Shown piece by piece: positions 17,505-25,556 of a stretch of DNA of 64,000 bases. Within the stretch, counting starts at the first letter, position 1, and each line of letters begins with the position of its first letter. Source of the DNA: Herbidospora yilanensis (GTDB lineage: Bacteria; Actinomycetota; Actinomycetes; Streptosporangiales; Streptosporangiaceae). The notes below the pieces were generated by a model. It did not search any database and was not told where the DNA came from. It worked only from the letters and a program-made list of their open reading frames with translations. The stretch covers positions 124,001 to 188,000 of the forward strand of contig NZ_BBXE01000019.1 in the NCBI RefSeq assembly GCF_001570565.1, in the 5' to 3' direction. Position numbers and translations under genes: made by a program.

Positions 17505-20500
17505 ACGCTCAGCAGCATGAACCTCTCCAATACGACCCAGCCCGCCAGCAGCAGGAACGGGAGCGACAGCCAGGCCAGGCGGCGGCTCCAGTACCAGGTC
17601 CCCGGCCGGTCCCTGATCCGGATGATCTCCCGGGTGATCACCAGCAGCACGAACACCGCCAGCGCGATCAGCCCGTAGGGCGTCCACGGCGTCTCGCCGA
17701 TCCGGAACGGCGTCCCGCGCAGCTGCGGCGCGATCCGTCCCGTCGGCTGTTCCTTCAGCGCGTAGACGGCCGCGTCGTCGTTCCAGACCAGAGTCTCCAG
17801 GTCGGGGTGCTGGGCCAGCGAGACCCGGATCTTGGGCCCCCAGTCGGCCGGATAGTTGGCGTCGATCTCCAGCGACGCCTCCTGGCTGCGGGTGGCCAGG
17901 ATGAACGAGCCGGGCCCCGCGTCGCGCAGCTGCTCGACCACGTTGTCGACCTTGTAGGGGTCACGCCCGGCCGTCGCCCTGATCTGGCGCACCCGTTCGA
18001 CCCCGGTCAGGCTCCACGAGATCGACGAGCCGCCGTCGCCTTCGGGGACCAGGTAGAGGATGCGGGTCGTCTCCAGGTCGCGCTCGTAGATGTAGTCGAT
18101 CGCGGCGCGTTCCTGGGGGGAGGTCCATTCGTACTTCTCGTTGCCGAACCGGGCCAGCAGGAACGCGCCCGCCAGCCCCAGCACGAGACCGCAGGCGATG
18201 ACCGGCCGCAGCTTGGCGAGGACCGGGAAGCGGCGCTTCGGGGCGACCTTGCTCGGCAGGTCGGGGTAGAAGAGGTAGGCCACCAGGATGCCGGTGGCCG
18301 GGAGCGTGAACAGGTAGACGCGCAGGCCCAGCTCGCCGCCGTAGCTGAGCATGGCCAGCGACAGGACCGGCACGACCATCATCACGAAGACGACCCGGTC
18401 GCCGATGCCCTTCTTCAGCCGCCGCAGCAGGCCCAGCCCGGCCAGGCCCAGGATCACCCCCGTGATGGCCAGCCGCGTGTAGAGCACGACCAGGCGTTCG
18501 GGGTTGGTCGAGCTGATCCGGCCGGTGGTCTGCGAGGTGAGGTTGCCGCCGACCTGGCCGACCGAGCCGACCATCGCGTCGAGGTGGCCCGACCAGTAGG
18601 CGACGGCCATGTAGTTGACGTACGCCGCCACGATCGCGCCGAACAGGACGACCATCATGAAGCTGAGCCGGGTCCGCCGAAACACCACGAAGCCGAGCAG
18701 CACGCCGCACATCATGAACGGCGTGATCTGGTGGGACGTCGCCGTCGCCACGAAGATCATCACGATCAGGACCAGGATGACGATCCGGTCGGCGGCCGTG
18801 GTCCTCCCGGGGGCGCGTTCGCCCGGGATGAGCGTCCAGCGGCGTTTCCAGAACGACGAGGCCGGGTCGACACGGAGGAACCAGGTCACCAGGATCGCGA
18901 CGAAGAGCAGGTAGAGCAGGTACGTCATGCCCTGCGGCGAGAAGTAGTCCTGCCCCACCCACTGCGACACCACGAAGATCATCAGCGCCAGCCACTTGGC
19001 CCGGCGGTCGGCCTGGAGCCGTCTGACGATGACGACCAGGGGGATCAGGTAGGCGACGTTCGAGATCAGCGGCCACCAGTTGAGCAGCGCCGCCGCGTCC
19101 TCCACCCCCGCCGCCCTGATCAGGAAGGCCGAGAAGACCGAGAAACCGGGCCAGTTGAAGCGGGCGTCCAGGGCCGTCAGGGTCTCGCCGGTCCGGGCGA
19201 TGTAGTCGACGAAGCCGCCGATCGTCCAGGCGACCGGGAACCGGGGGAGCGGCTCGACCAGGACCGCCGCGCCGTGCAGGGCGAACATCACGGCCAGGAT
19301 CTGGCACAGCAGCAGGATCGGCCGGTTTCGCCGCTGGGTGAGCGTGTCGAAGAAGCTGATGATCAGCAGCGCGACGGCCAGCAGGGCGACCGGCGGCATG
19401 ACCGACACCAGGCCGAGGCCGGTCATCGCGTAGAGGTCCACGCCGACCAGCCCGGTGGGGCGGGCCTTCATCGCCAGCACGTACATGACCAGGGCCTGGA
19501 CCGTGATGACGGCGCCCAGCCACTCACGCGGCCGCCGCAGCACCAGCGCCGCGCTCGTCACCCAGCCGCTTCTCCTGGACGGCGTGACAGGGGGCGGGCT
19601 CACCCGCTCGGGCACCACGACGAGCTCGCCGGCGGGCGCGACGTCCCATCCGGGCGCGACGACCCGGATCAGGCCCGCATTCGCGAACTCATCGGTATCG
19701 GGCCCGGAATCGGCGTGGTCCCGGCCGGCATTCTTCTCGGCGCAGAGCCCGGCCTGGTCGCCGGATGTCGGTTCATGGTCATCGGCCTGGGGTCCGAGCG
19801 TTTCGGATCGGCCGGATTCTCCGATGTTCTCGGTTTCCCGATGAGCATCCGATTGTTCGACCGGAATTTCCCCGTCGTCATTGTCATCGTCGCACGCGGA
19901 ATTCCCGGCGGCGTTTTCTTCTCCGGTACGTAACGGAGCGTCGCCCTCGGGGTTTTCTTCGCCGTCGGGTCCGTCGACCATCGGGTCGGAGATTCTGGCC
20001 GCGGTCAGCCGGCGAATGCCGCCGAAAGGGAGGGCTACGGGTTTGATGGTGTCCACCGTTTCCGAGTCGTCGGAGGTGTGCCGCGGCGGTGGGGATTCGT
20101 TCGAGGGCGCGGAGTTCGTTTTGGCACCTGCCGGCCGGCAGAGCCGGAACAGCGCGGGGGCCACCGCCGCCGCCATGACACTCTGCGTGACGACCAGCGC
20201 GATGCCGACGCCCTCGATGCCGTGGCGGGGCAGCAGCAACCACGTCAGCCCCAGGGCCAGCGCGCACCGCGCCGCCTGGATGCGGAGCAGCGGGCGTGCG
20301 CGGCCCATGGCCCGCAGCGCGCCCAGGTAGAGCTCGACGAACGCCCGCGCCAGCGTGGCCAGGGCGATCAGCCGCAGCAGGGTGGTGCCGTTGTCGGCGA
20401 ACTCGGCGCCGAAGACCGACAGGACCAGCGGCGCGGCCAGGACCACCAGGACGATCATCGGGATCAGCACGGTCAGGCTGCGGTGCAGCGCCCGGCGGGT

Positions 20501-21412
20501 GTTGCGGCCCAGCGCGGCCGGGTCGAAGGAGCCCTCGACGGTCAGGCTGGTCGCCATCGTGAACGCGAAGATCTCCAGCAGGCCGCCGACGGTCACCGCG
20601 ATGCCGTAGTAGGCGTAGGTCCGGTGGTCGACCTGGGTGGCCACCACGACCGGGACCAGGTAGACGGCCGCCAGGGTGAACACCGAGCCGAAGTAGTCGC
20701 CCCCGGCGAACCGGGCGATCCTCCTCAGCGGCGGGGGAGTGCGGTGGGCGGTCTCGGCGACGTGGCGCGGGATCACCCGTGTGAAGAGCAGGTAGTTGAC
20801 GGGGAGCACGGCCAGCGCACACGGCATGATCCAGGCCAGGAACACCTGCCACGAGACCACGTCGCCCCGCGCCGCCACCAGGAACGCGCAGGCCGCCACG
20901 GCGGTGACCTTCACGAACCCGACGGCCACGTTCACCACGGGCACCCACGTCGAGCGCCGCAGCGCCGACAGCACCACCTCTTGCAGCGTGTAGACCGACC
21001 ACACGATCACGACCAGCGCGAACACCCCGGCGGGCAGCCAGCCCCACAGGATGCGGAACCCCGGCTGGTCCTTGGTCGCCACGACGAAGACCGCCGTGGC
21101 GACCAGGCCGAGACCGCCGCCCAGCAGGTAGACCGCGCCGACGAACCGCCCGGTCGCCCGCCCGGTCTCCGGCACGAACCGGGTCAGCGCCCCCACGAAC
21201 CCGAACGAGGTGAGCGCCGCCAGCATCCGCATCGCGTTGATCAGCGCCTGGCCCTCGCCCACCTCGGCGGCGGGGAAGAACCGGGCTGCGATCACCCAGT
21301 AGCCGACGCCGAGCGCCGCCCCGATGCCGGCGTTGACGACCAGCGCGTAGGCGTTGCGCAGCAGGGGATCCTGGAGGTCGGCGGGCAACCGCCGGCGAAG
21401 CGTCTCGGTCAC
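17501..21412 (-). CDS. Flippase / GT-C-like giant membrane fusion protein
   Basis: This single 1303-residue chain has two membrane halves. Residues 1 to about 430 resemble a Wzx/MATE-type polysaccharide flippase (LQDPLLRNAYALVVNAGIG onward, about a dozen helices). Residues about 430-610 form a hydrophilic, strongly acidic linker. Residues about 612-1303 form a second multi-helix domain that looks like a GT-C glycosyltransferase or polymerase, with an extracytoplasmic loop (about 1120-1250) before two last helices. Flipping and polymerising in one protein would fit lipid-linked polymer export. The frame is open throughout, so this is not an assembly join of two stop-separated genes. It follows the GT2 gene by 12 bp. 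Confidence 0.78.
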   Translation of the reverse strand: MTETLRRRLPADLQDPLLRNAYALVVNAGIGAALGVGYWVIAARFFPAAEVGEGQALINAMRMLAALTSFGFVGALTRFVPETGRATGRFVGAVYLLGGGLGLVATAVFVVATKDQPGFRILWGWLPAGVFALVVIVWSVYTLQEVVLSALRRSTWVPVVNVAVGFVKVTAVAACAFLVAARGDVVSWQVFLAWIMPCALAVLPVNYLLFTRVIPRHVAETAHRTPPPLRRIARFAGGDYFGSVFTLAAVYLVPVVVATQVDHRTYAYYGIAVTVGGLLEIFAFTMATSLTVEGSFDPAALGRNTRRALHRSLTVLIPMIVLVVLAAPLVLSVFGAEFADNGTTLLRLIALATLARAFVELYLGALRAMGRARPLLRIQAARCALALGLTWLLLPRHGIEGVGIALVVTQSVMAAAVAPALFRLCRPAGAKTNSAPSNESPPPRHTSDDSETVDTIKPVALPFGGIRRLTAARISDPMVDGPDGEENPEGDAPLRTGEENAAGNSACDDDNDDGEIPVEQSDAHRETENIGESGRSETLGPQADDHEPTSGDQAGLCAEKNAGRDHADSGPDTDEFANAGLIRVVAPGWDVAPAGELVVVPERVSPPPVTPSRRSGWVTSAALVLRRPREWLGAVITVQALVMYVLAMKARPTGLVGVDLYAMTGLGLVSVMPPVALLAVALLIISFFDTLTQRRNRPILLLCQILAVMFALHGAAVLVEPLPRFPVAWTIGGFVDYIARTGETLTALDARFNWPGFSVFSAFLIRAAGVEDAAALLNWWPLISNVAYLIPLVVIVRRLQADRRAKWLALMIFVVSQWVGQDYFSPQGMTYLLYLLFVAILVTWFLRVDPASSFWKRRWTLIPGERAPGRTTAADRIVILVLIVMIFVATATSHQITPFMMCGVLLGFVVFRRTRLSFMMVVLFGAIVAAYVNYMAVAYWSGHLDAMVGSVGQVGGNLTSQTTGRISSTNPERLVVLYTRLAITGVILGLAGLGLLRRLKKGIGDRVVFVMMVVPVLSLAMLSYGGELGLRVYLFTLPATGILVAYLFYPDLPSKVAPKRRFPVLAKLRPVIACGLVLGLAGAFLLARFGNEKYEWTSPQERAAIDYIYERDLETTRILYLVPEGDGGSSISWSLTGVERVRQIRATAGRDPYKVDNVVEQLRDAGPGSFILATRSQEASLEIDANYPADWGPKIRVSLAQHPDLETLVWNDDAAVYALKEQPTGRIAPQLRGTPFRIGETPWTPYGLIALAVFVLLVITREIIRIRDRPGTWYWSRRLAWLSLPFLLLAGWVVLERFMLLSV

Positions 21413-21424
21413 GGTTCTCAGTCG

Positions 21425-22234
21425 TCAGGCCGCGCCCTGGTCGGCGGGCACTCCGGCCTCCGCGCTCACCCGCGCGGGCGCGGGGAGCCGGGTGTCGCGT
21501 TCGCGCAGGATCGTCTTCAGCACCCGCCAGCCGTCGCGGACCGTGCGCAGGTTGCTGGTGCCGTGGATGCGGCCGCGTTCGTGGCTCGGCACCTCGTGCA
21601 CCTTCAGCCCGGCCTTGGCGGCGCGGATGTTCAGCAGGGTCTCGACCTCGAAGCCGGCGCAGTCGGGCGCCAGGACGTCGAGGCCGCTGGCCCAGAACGC
21701 GTTGTAGCCGTAGCAGAGGTCGGTGTAGCGGGTGCCGTAGAGCAGGTTGACCAGGCCCGACAGCAGGAAGTTGCCCAGGCGGCGGCCGAAGGTGATGTCG
21801 TCGCTGGCGCCGCCGTGGGTGAAGCGGGAGCCCTTGGCGTAGTCGGCCCCGGCGACCAGCGCGGCGACGAAGCGGACGATCTCCCGGCCGTCGGTCGAGC
21901 CGTCGGCGTCGATCATCACGATGATCTCGCCGGTGCAGGCCGCGAACCCGGCGGCCAGCGCGTCGCCCTTGCCCCGCCCCGGCTGGGTGACCACCCGCAG
22001 CCCGGGACGCAGCCGCCGCGCCACCGCGACCGTGTCGTCGGTCGAGTCGCCGTCGACCAGCACGACCTCGTGGACCCACCGGGGCAGCGTCGCGAAGACG
22101 TGGGGCAGGTTCTCGGCCTCGTTCAGCGCCGGCACCACGACGCTCACCCGAGGTGCGATCGCCATTAGAGGAGTAATTGTGGTGAATGACCCTAAATGGG
22201 ATATAGGACGAGAAATGCTGCTCTCGGGATTCAT
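21425..22234 (-). CDS. Glycosyltransferase family 2, DPM/DolP-sugar transferase-like
   Basis: The 269-residue enzyme has the polyprenyl-phosphate sugar transferase pattern: SVVVPALNEAENLPHVF at the start, EVVLVDGDSTDDT, MIDADGSTDGREIVRFV as the metal motif, and FEVETLLNIRAAKAGLKVHEVPSHE. Such enzymes load a sugar from UDP or GDP onto polyprenyl phosphate, which a GT-C enzyme then uses. That matches the fusion gene 12 bp downstream. Start 22234 is chosen because GGAGG lies 11 nt upstream; 22165 and 22288 are alternatives. Confidence 0.85.
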   Translation of the reverse strand: MNPESSISRPISHLGSFTTITPLMAIAPRVSVVVPALNEAENLPHVFATLPRWVHEVVLVDGDSTDDTVAVARRLRPGLRVVTQPGRGKGDALAAGFAACTGEIIVMIDADGSTDGREIVRFVAALVAGADYAKGSRFTHGGASDDITFGRRLGNFLLSGLVNLLYGTRYTDLCYGYNAFWASGLDVLAPDCAGFEVETLLNIRAAKAGLKVHEVPSHERGRIHGTSNLRTVRDGWRVLKTILRERDTRLPAPARVSAEAGVPADQGAA

Positions 22235-22592
22235 GGTGCGGGGATCCTCCGGGGCAAGGTGCGTGCTGCGTCGTTGCAAATGGGGCACGATTGCCTTCGC
22301 GAGCTGCGAGGACGTGAAACGTACCAGGGATGGGCTCGCCTTGGGAACCGCGCCCGTCCGGATGTGTCCGGACCGGAACGCGGCCGAAACAAGGAGCGCT
22401 AAGACGCTACATGTCCTGATCTCGTGCCGGGTGGAGATCCCGCCGAAACACGCCGGGACGTAAAGAAGATCTTCATTCGGCCCCCACCTCGCATCACCGG
22501 GAAGTTCCCTCGTTGGACGTTAGGTGGATATACGTCCACATTCCAGGTGTATTAGAACGATGTATACATCTGAGCAAGTTTGATAACTTCGG
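22235..22592. other. 358-bp non-coding region upstream of the GT2/flippase operon
   Basis: No convincing gene or known riboswitch was found. It is less GC-rich than its surroundings, especially 22460-22600, and holds one clear inverted repeat (22514-22538). It must contain the promoter for the minus-strand GT2-fusion operon. The amidase gene ends at its far side. Confidence 0.5.
22514..22538. repeat. Inverted repeat TGGACGT-N11-ACGTCCA
   Basis: Perfect 7-bp arms at 22514-22520 and 22532-22538. A second stem (GTGGA/TCCAC, 22524-22528 with 22535-22539) overlaps it. It lies about 280 bp upstream of the GT2 start, and the run downstream is AT-rich. It could be an operator, or a terminator for the amidase gene that ends at 22593. 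Confidence 0.45.
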
Positions 22593-23399
22593 TCAACCGG
22601 GACGACCGATTTCAGTCAGGTTCTCCGAGAGTCCGATCGCGGGGCCGTGATCGAATACGCGCTCCGGCCGTTCGGCGAACATCACGCCCCGGCGCGGCAG
22701 CGCCGCCTGCTCCAGCTCCCAGATCAGCGGGTCGAACCGGCGGCCCACCATCCGGTGCCACACCCGCTCGCGCAACTCGGGCAGCAGGTCGTAGAGGTAG
22801 TCGCCGGGGCAGCGGGTGTTGTTCAGGTCGCGGTGGCCGACGATCGCCTCGTAGGGATTGAGGTCGTAGGTCGCGCACAACCACGCCGTCAGCTTGACCA
22901 GCGAGCCGAGCAGGGCCAGCGGCGGGCTGGTGCGGGCGTAGGTGCCCTCGTTCTCGATGCCCAGCGTCGACCGGTTGTGGTCGGCGGTGTGGGCGCCCAC
23001 GGCGTGCATGCCCCGGGAGACCGCCAGCAGGGTGCGGTTGCGGCCCTCCATGATGTGGCCGCCCCGGCTGATGGTGAACTGCTCGCCGATGTCGTCCCAC
23101 CGGTTGCGGCGCATGTGGTGCTTCTGGATCGCGCGGGAGAGCCGGTAGGCGTGCTCCACGGTGTCGTCCATCGTGTTGGACGTCGCGGTGTGGTGGATCA
23201 CGATGTATTCGGGGGCCCGGCGCAGGATCGTCGCGGTCTCCCGGGGTTCCCGGGCCTCCCATTCGAGCCGTTCGTGGATGCGGGGCCGGATCGGCCCCCG
23301 CGCGGCCTCCGCCCGCTGGACGCCCAGCAGGGGGACCGCGGCGCCCGCGATGCCCAGGGAGAAACCGAGCGAGAGGACATGGCGGCGGTCCAGGGGCAT
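22593..23399 (-). CDS. N-acetylmuramoyl-L-alanine amidase (amidase_2/PGRP), Tat-exported
   Basis: The 268-residue protein starts with a twin-arginine type signal (DRRHVLSLGFSLGIAGAAVP) with cleavage near AEAA. The peptidoglycan-recognition/amidase_2 fold follows: YIVIHHTATSNT with the first zinc His, GAHTADHNRSTLGIENEGT, and VGHRDLNNTRCPGDYLY with the second His and the catalytic-region Cys. It should cut the bond between muramic acid and the stem peptide outside the cell. A GGAGGAG ribosome site precedes the start. Confidence 0.9.
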   Translation of the reverse strand: MPLDRRHVLSLGFSLGIAGAAVPLLGVQRAEAARGPIRPRIHERLEWEAREPRETATILRRAPEYIVIHHTATSNTMDDTVEHAYRLSRAIQKHHMRRNRWDDIGEQFTISRGGHIMEGRNRTLLAVSRGMHAVGAHTADHNRSTLGIENEGTYARTSPPLALLGSLVKLTAWLCATYDLNPYEAIVGHRDLNNTRCPGDYLYDLLPELRERVWHRMVGRRFDPLIWELEQAALPRRGVMFAERPERVFDHGPAIGLSENLTEIGRPG

Positions 23400-23492
23400 G
23401 CGCGCTCCTCCGAGAGGCGGGAGGAGACGATTCGGTTACACAGCGTGACAGGTAGGATGAATACCTCGGGAACGCCGCGCCCAAACCGGGCA

Positions 23493-23966
23493 TCACACCT
23501 GTGCCAGGAACTTCTCCCGCTCTTCGGGCGCCAGCCGGTCGCTGAACAACATTCCGTCGAGGTGGTCGGCCTCGTGTTGCAGCACCCGGGCCAGCAGGCC
23601 GACGGCCCGGACGGTCACCGGCTTGCCGAACATGTCACGGCCCCGCGCGGTGACCGAGAAGGATCGTTCCAGTGGCCACCAGATCCCCGGGGCCGACAGG
23701 CAGGCCTCGTCGGCGACGACCTTCCGTTCGGAGGCCTCCACGCGCGGGTTCACGATGTGGCCCGCCCGGCCGTCGAGGGAGAAGGCGAACACCCGGAGGG
23801 GGACGCCGAGCTGCGGCGCGGCCAGACCGGCCCGGCCGGCGCCCGCGCGGAGGGTCAGCGTGAGCGACTTGACCAGCTCACGCAGTTCCTTGTCGAAGGT
23901 GGTGACGTGTTGGGCTACGTTGCGTAGCGCTGGATCGGTGAACGGGACGATCTGATGAGCAGTCAC
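23493..23966 (-). CDS. def: Peptide deformylase paralogue
   Basis: The 157-residue metalloenzyme of the deformylase family removes formyl groups from nascent Met. All three motifs are recognisable but two are atypical. Motif 1 is RAGLAAPQ (45-52, usually GxGLAAPQ), motif 2 is EACLS (87-91, usually EGCLS, Cys89 as metal ligand), and motif 3 HEADH (131-135) is intact. The metal ligands are therefore all present. This looks like a secondary copy, as actinomycetes often carry several. It starts at GTG 23966. Confidence 0.85.
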   Translation of the reverse strand: MTAHQIVPFTDPALRNVAQHVTTFDKELRELVKSLTLTLRAGAGRAGLAAPQLGVPLRVFAFSLDGRAGHIVNPRVEASERKVVADEACLSAPGIWWPLERSFSVTARGRDMFGKPVTVRAVGLLARVLQHEADHLDGMLFSDRLAPEEREKFLAQV

Positions 23967-24182
23967 AGCACGCTCCCCGCGGCGACGACGACACCAAGTC
24001 GAAATGCCCGGCCCGCACTTGCCCTAATCGCGGTTAAATCGGCGTTGCGTCGGTGCGTCGTATGAGTTTCTTGTTTCGTACGTGCGACCCACTTAACGGG
24101 CGCACCGTCACCGATCGTCAGTGTGCGTAACGGCGGCCTCCTACGTTCCAGGCAACCCTGGAAACCGAGGAAGGACCCCCTC

Positions 24183-25508
24183 ATGGCACGCTGGATCGCC
24201 GACTGGCGCCCGGACGACCCCGACTTCTGGGCCGCCGGAGGGCGGCGGGTCGCCCGCCGCAACCTGATCTTCTCGATCTTCGCCGAACATCTCGGGTTCA
24301 CGCTCTGGACGGTGTGGAGCATCGTCGCGGTGCGCCTGAGCGCGTACGAGTTCACGACCGACCAGTTGTTCTGGATCGTCGCCCTGCCGAACCTGGTGGG
24401 GTCGGCGCTGCGGCTGCCCTACACCTTCGGGCCCGCGAAGTTCGGCGGGCGCAACTTCACGGTGGTCAGCGCGCTGCTGCTGCTCGTGCCCGCGGGGCTG
24501 CTCGCGGTGGCGGTCAGCGACCCGGCGACACCCTACTGGATCTTCCTCGTCATCGCCGCGACGGCCGGGCTGGGCGGCGGCAACTTCGCCTCCAGCATGG
24601 CCAACATCACCTACTTCTACCCGCAGTCCAAGCAGGGGGCCGCACTCGGGCTGAACGCGGCCGGGGGCAACATCGGGGTCTCCTCGGTGCAGCTCGTGAT
24701 GCCGCTGGTGATCGGCGCCTTCGGGCTGGCCGCGGCCGGGCTGTTCTGGGTGCCGTTCATCCTGGCGGCGGCGCTGGCAGCCTACTTCTTCATGGACAAC
24801 CTGACGGTCGCCAGGGCCGAGCCGCGCGAGATGGCGAAGGCGGCGGCCAGGCCGCAGACGTGGATCATGTCGGTCCTCTACATCGGCACCTTCGGCTCGT
24901 TCATCGGCTACTCGACCGCCTTCCCGCTGCTGCTCACCTCGCAGTTCCCCGAGCAGTCGGGGCTGACCTCGCTGGCGTTCCTGGGCGCCCTGCTCGGCTC
25001 GCTGATCCGTCCCGTGGGCGGCTGGTTGTCCGACCGGCTCGGCGGCGCGGTGGTCACGCTGTGGAACTTCGCCGCGATGGCGGGCGCGGTCCTCCTCGTG
25101 TACGCCGGCCTCGCGGCCCACAACGTGCTGCTGTTCTTCGCCGCCTACCTGTTGCTCATCGGCACCGCGGGGGTCGGCAACGGGTCGACGTACCGGATGA
25201 TCCCGGCGATCTTCCGGGCCAAGGCGATCGAGGGACTGGAGCCGGGCACGCAGGCCTACGACGACGCCCTGGCGGCCGGCCGCCGGGACGCCGCGGCGGC
25301 CATCGGCTTCATCTCCGCCGTCGGGGCCTTCGGCGGCTTCTTCATCAATCGCGGGTTCGGCTCGTCCATCGCCGCGACCGGGGGAGCGGGGGCGGCGATA
25401 ACCGCTTTCGCCATTTTCTATGGCATTTGTTTCGTTCTGACCTGGTTCTGCTACCTGCGACGTCACGCCACCGGGACCACCCCCAGCCTCGCCGCCGCCC
25501 GTGTTTAA
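24183..25508 (+). CDS. narK: Nitrate/nitrite transporter, NarK type
   Basis: The 441-residue major-facilitator protein has about 12 helices and both nitrate signature motifs: GGNFASSMANITYFYP in helix 5 and GNGSTYRMIP in the second half. It would import nitrate, or exchange it for nitrite, for the reductase genes just downstream. The start at 24183 has GGAAGGA about 8 nt upstream. The 216-bp region before it must hold the operon promoter; a convincing GlnR box was not found. Confidence 0.92.
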   Translation: MARWIADWRPDDPDFWAAGGRRVARRNLIFSIFAEHLGFTLWTVWSIVAVRLSAYEFTTDQLFWIVALPNLVGSALRLPYTFGPAKFGGRNFTVVSALLLLVPAGLLAVAVSDPATPYWIFLVIAATAGLGGGNFASSMANITYFYPQSKQGAALGLNAAGGNIGVSSVQLVMPLVIGAFGLAAAGLFWVPFILAAALAAYFFMDNLTVARAEPREMAKAAARPQTWIMSVLYIGTFGSFIGYSTAFPLLLTSQFPEQSGLTSLAFLGALLGSLIRPVGGWLSDRLGGAVVTLWNFAAMAGAVLLVYAGLAAHNVLLFFAAYLLLIGTAGVGNGSTYRMIPAIFRAKAIEGLEPGTQAYDDALAAGRRDAAAAIGFISAVGAFGGFFINRGFGSSIAATGGAGAAITAFAIFYGICFVLTWFCYLRRHATGTTPSLAAARV

Positions 25509-25556
25509 CGAAGGAACGGCACCTTGTAGCACAGCGGTAACAGAAGGGACCCAGCG

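Noticed and set aside
22235-22592. Riboswitch or structured leader RNA
   Set aside because: Cobalamin, c-di-AMP and similar core motifs were looked for by eye and not found on either strand.
23967-24182. Possible GlnR box upstream of narK
   Set aside because: Individual GTNAC and GTTTC half-sites (24066-24070, 24073-24077, 24107-24111, 24127-24131) do not fall at the required 6-nt and 22-nt spacings, so no full box can be claimed.
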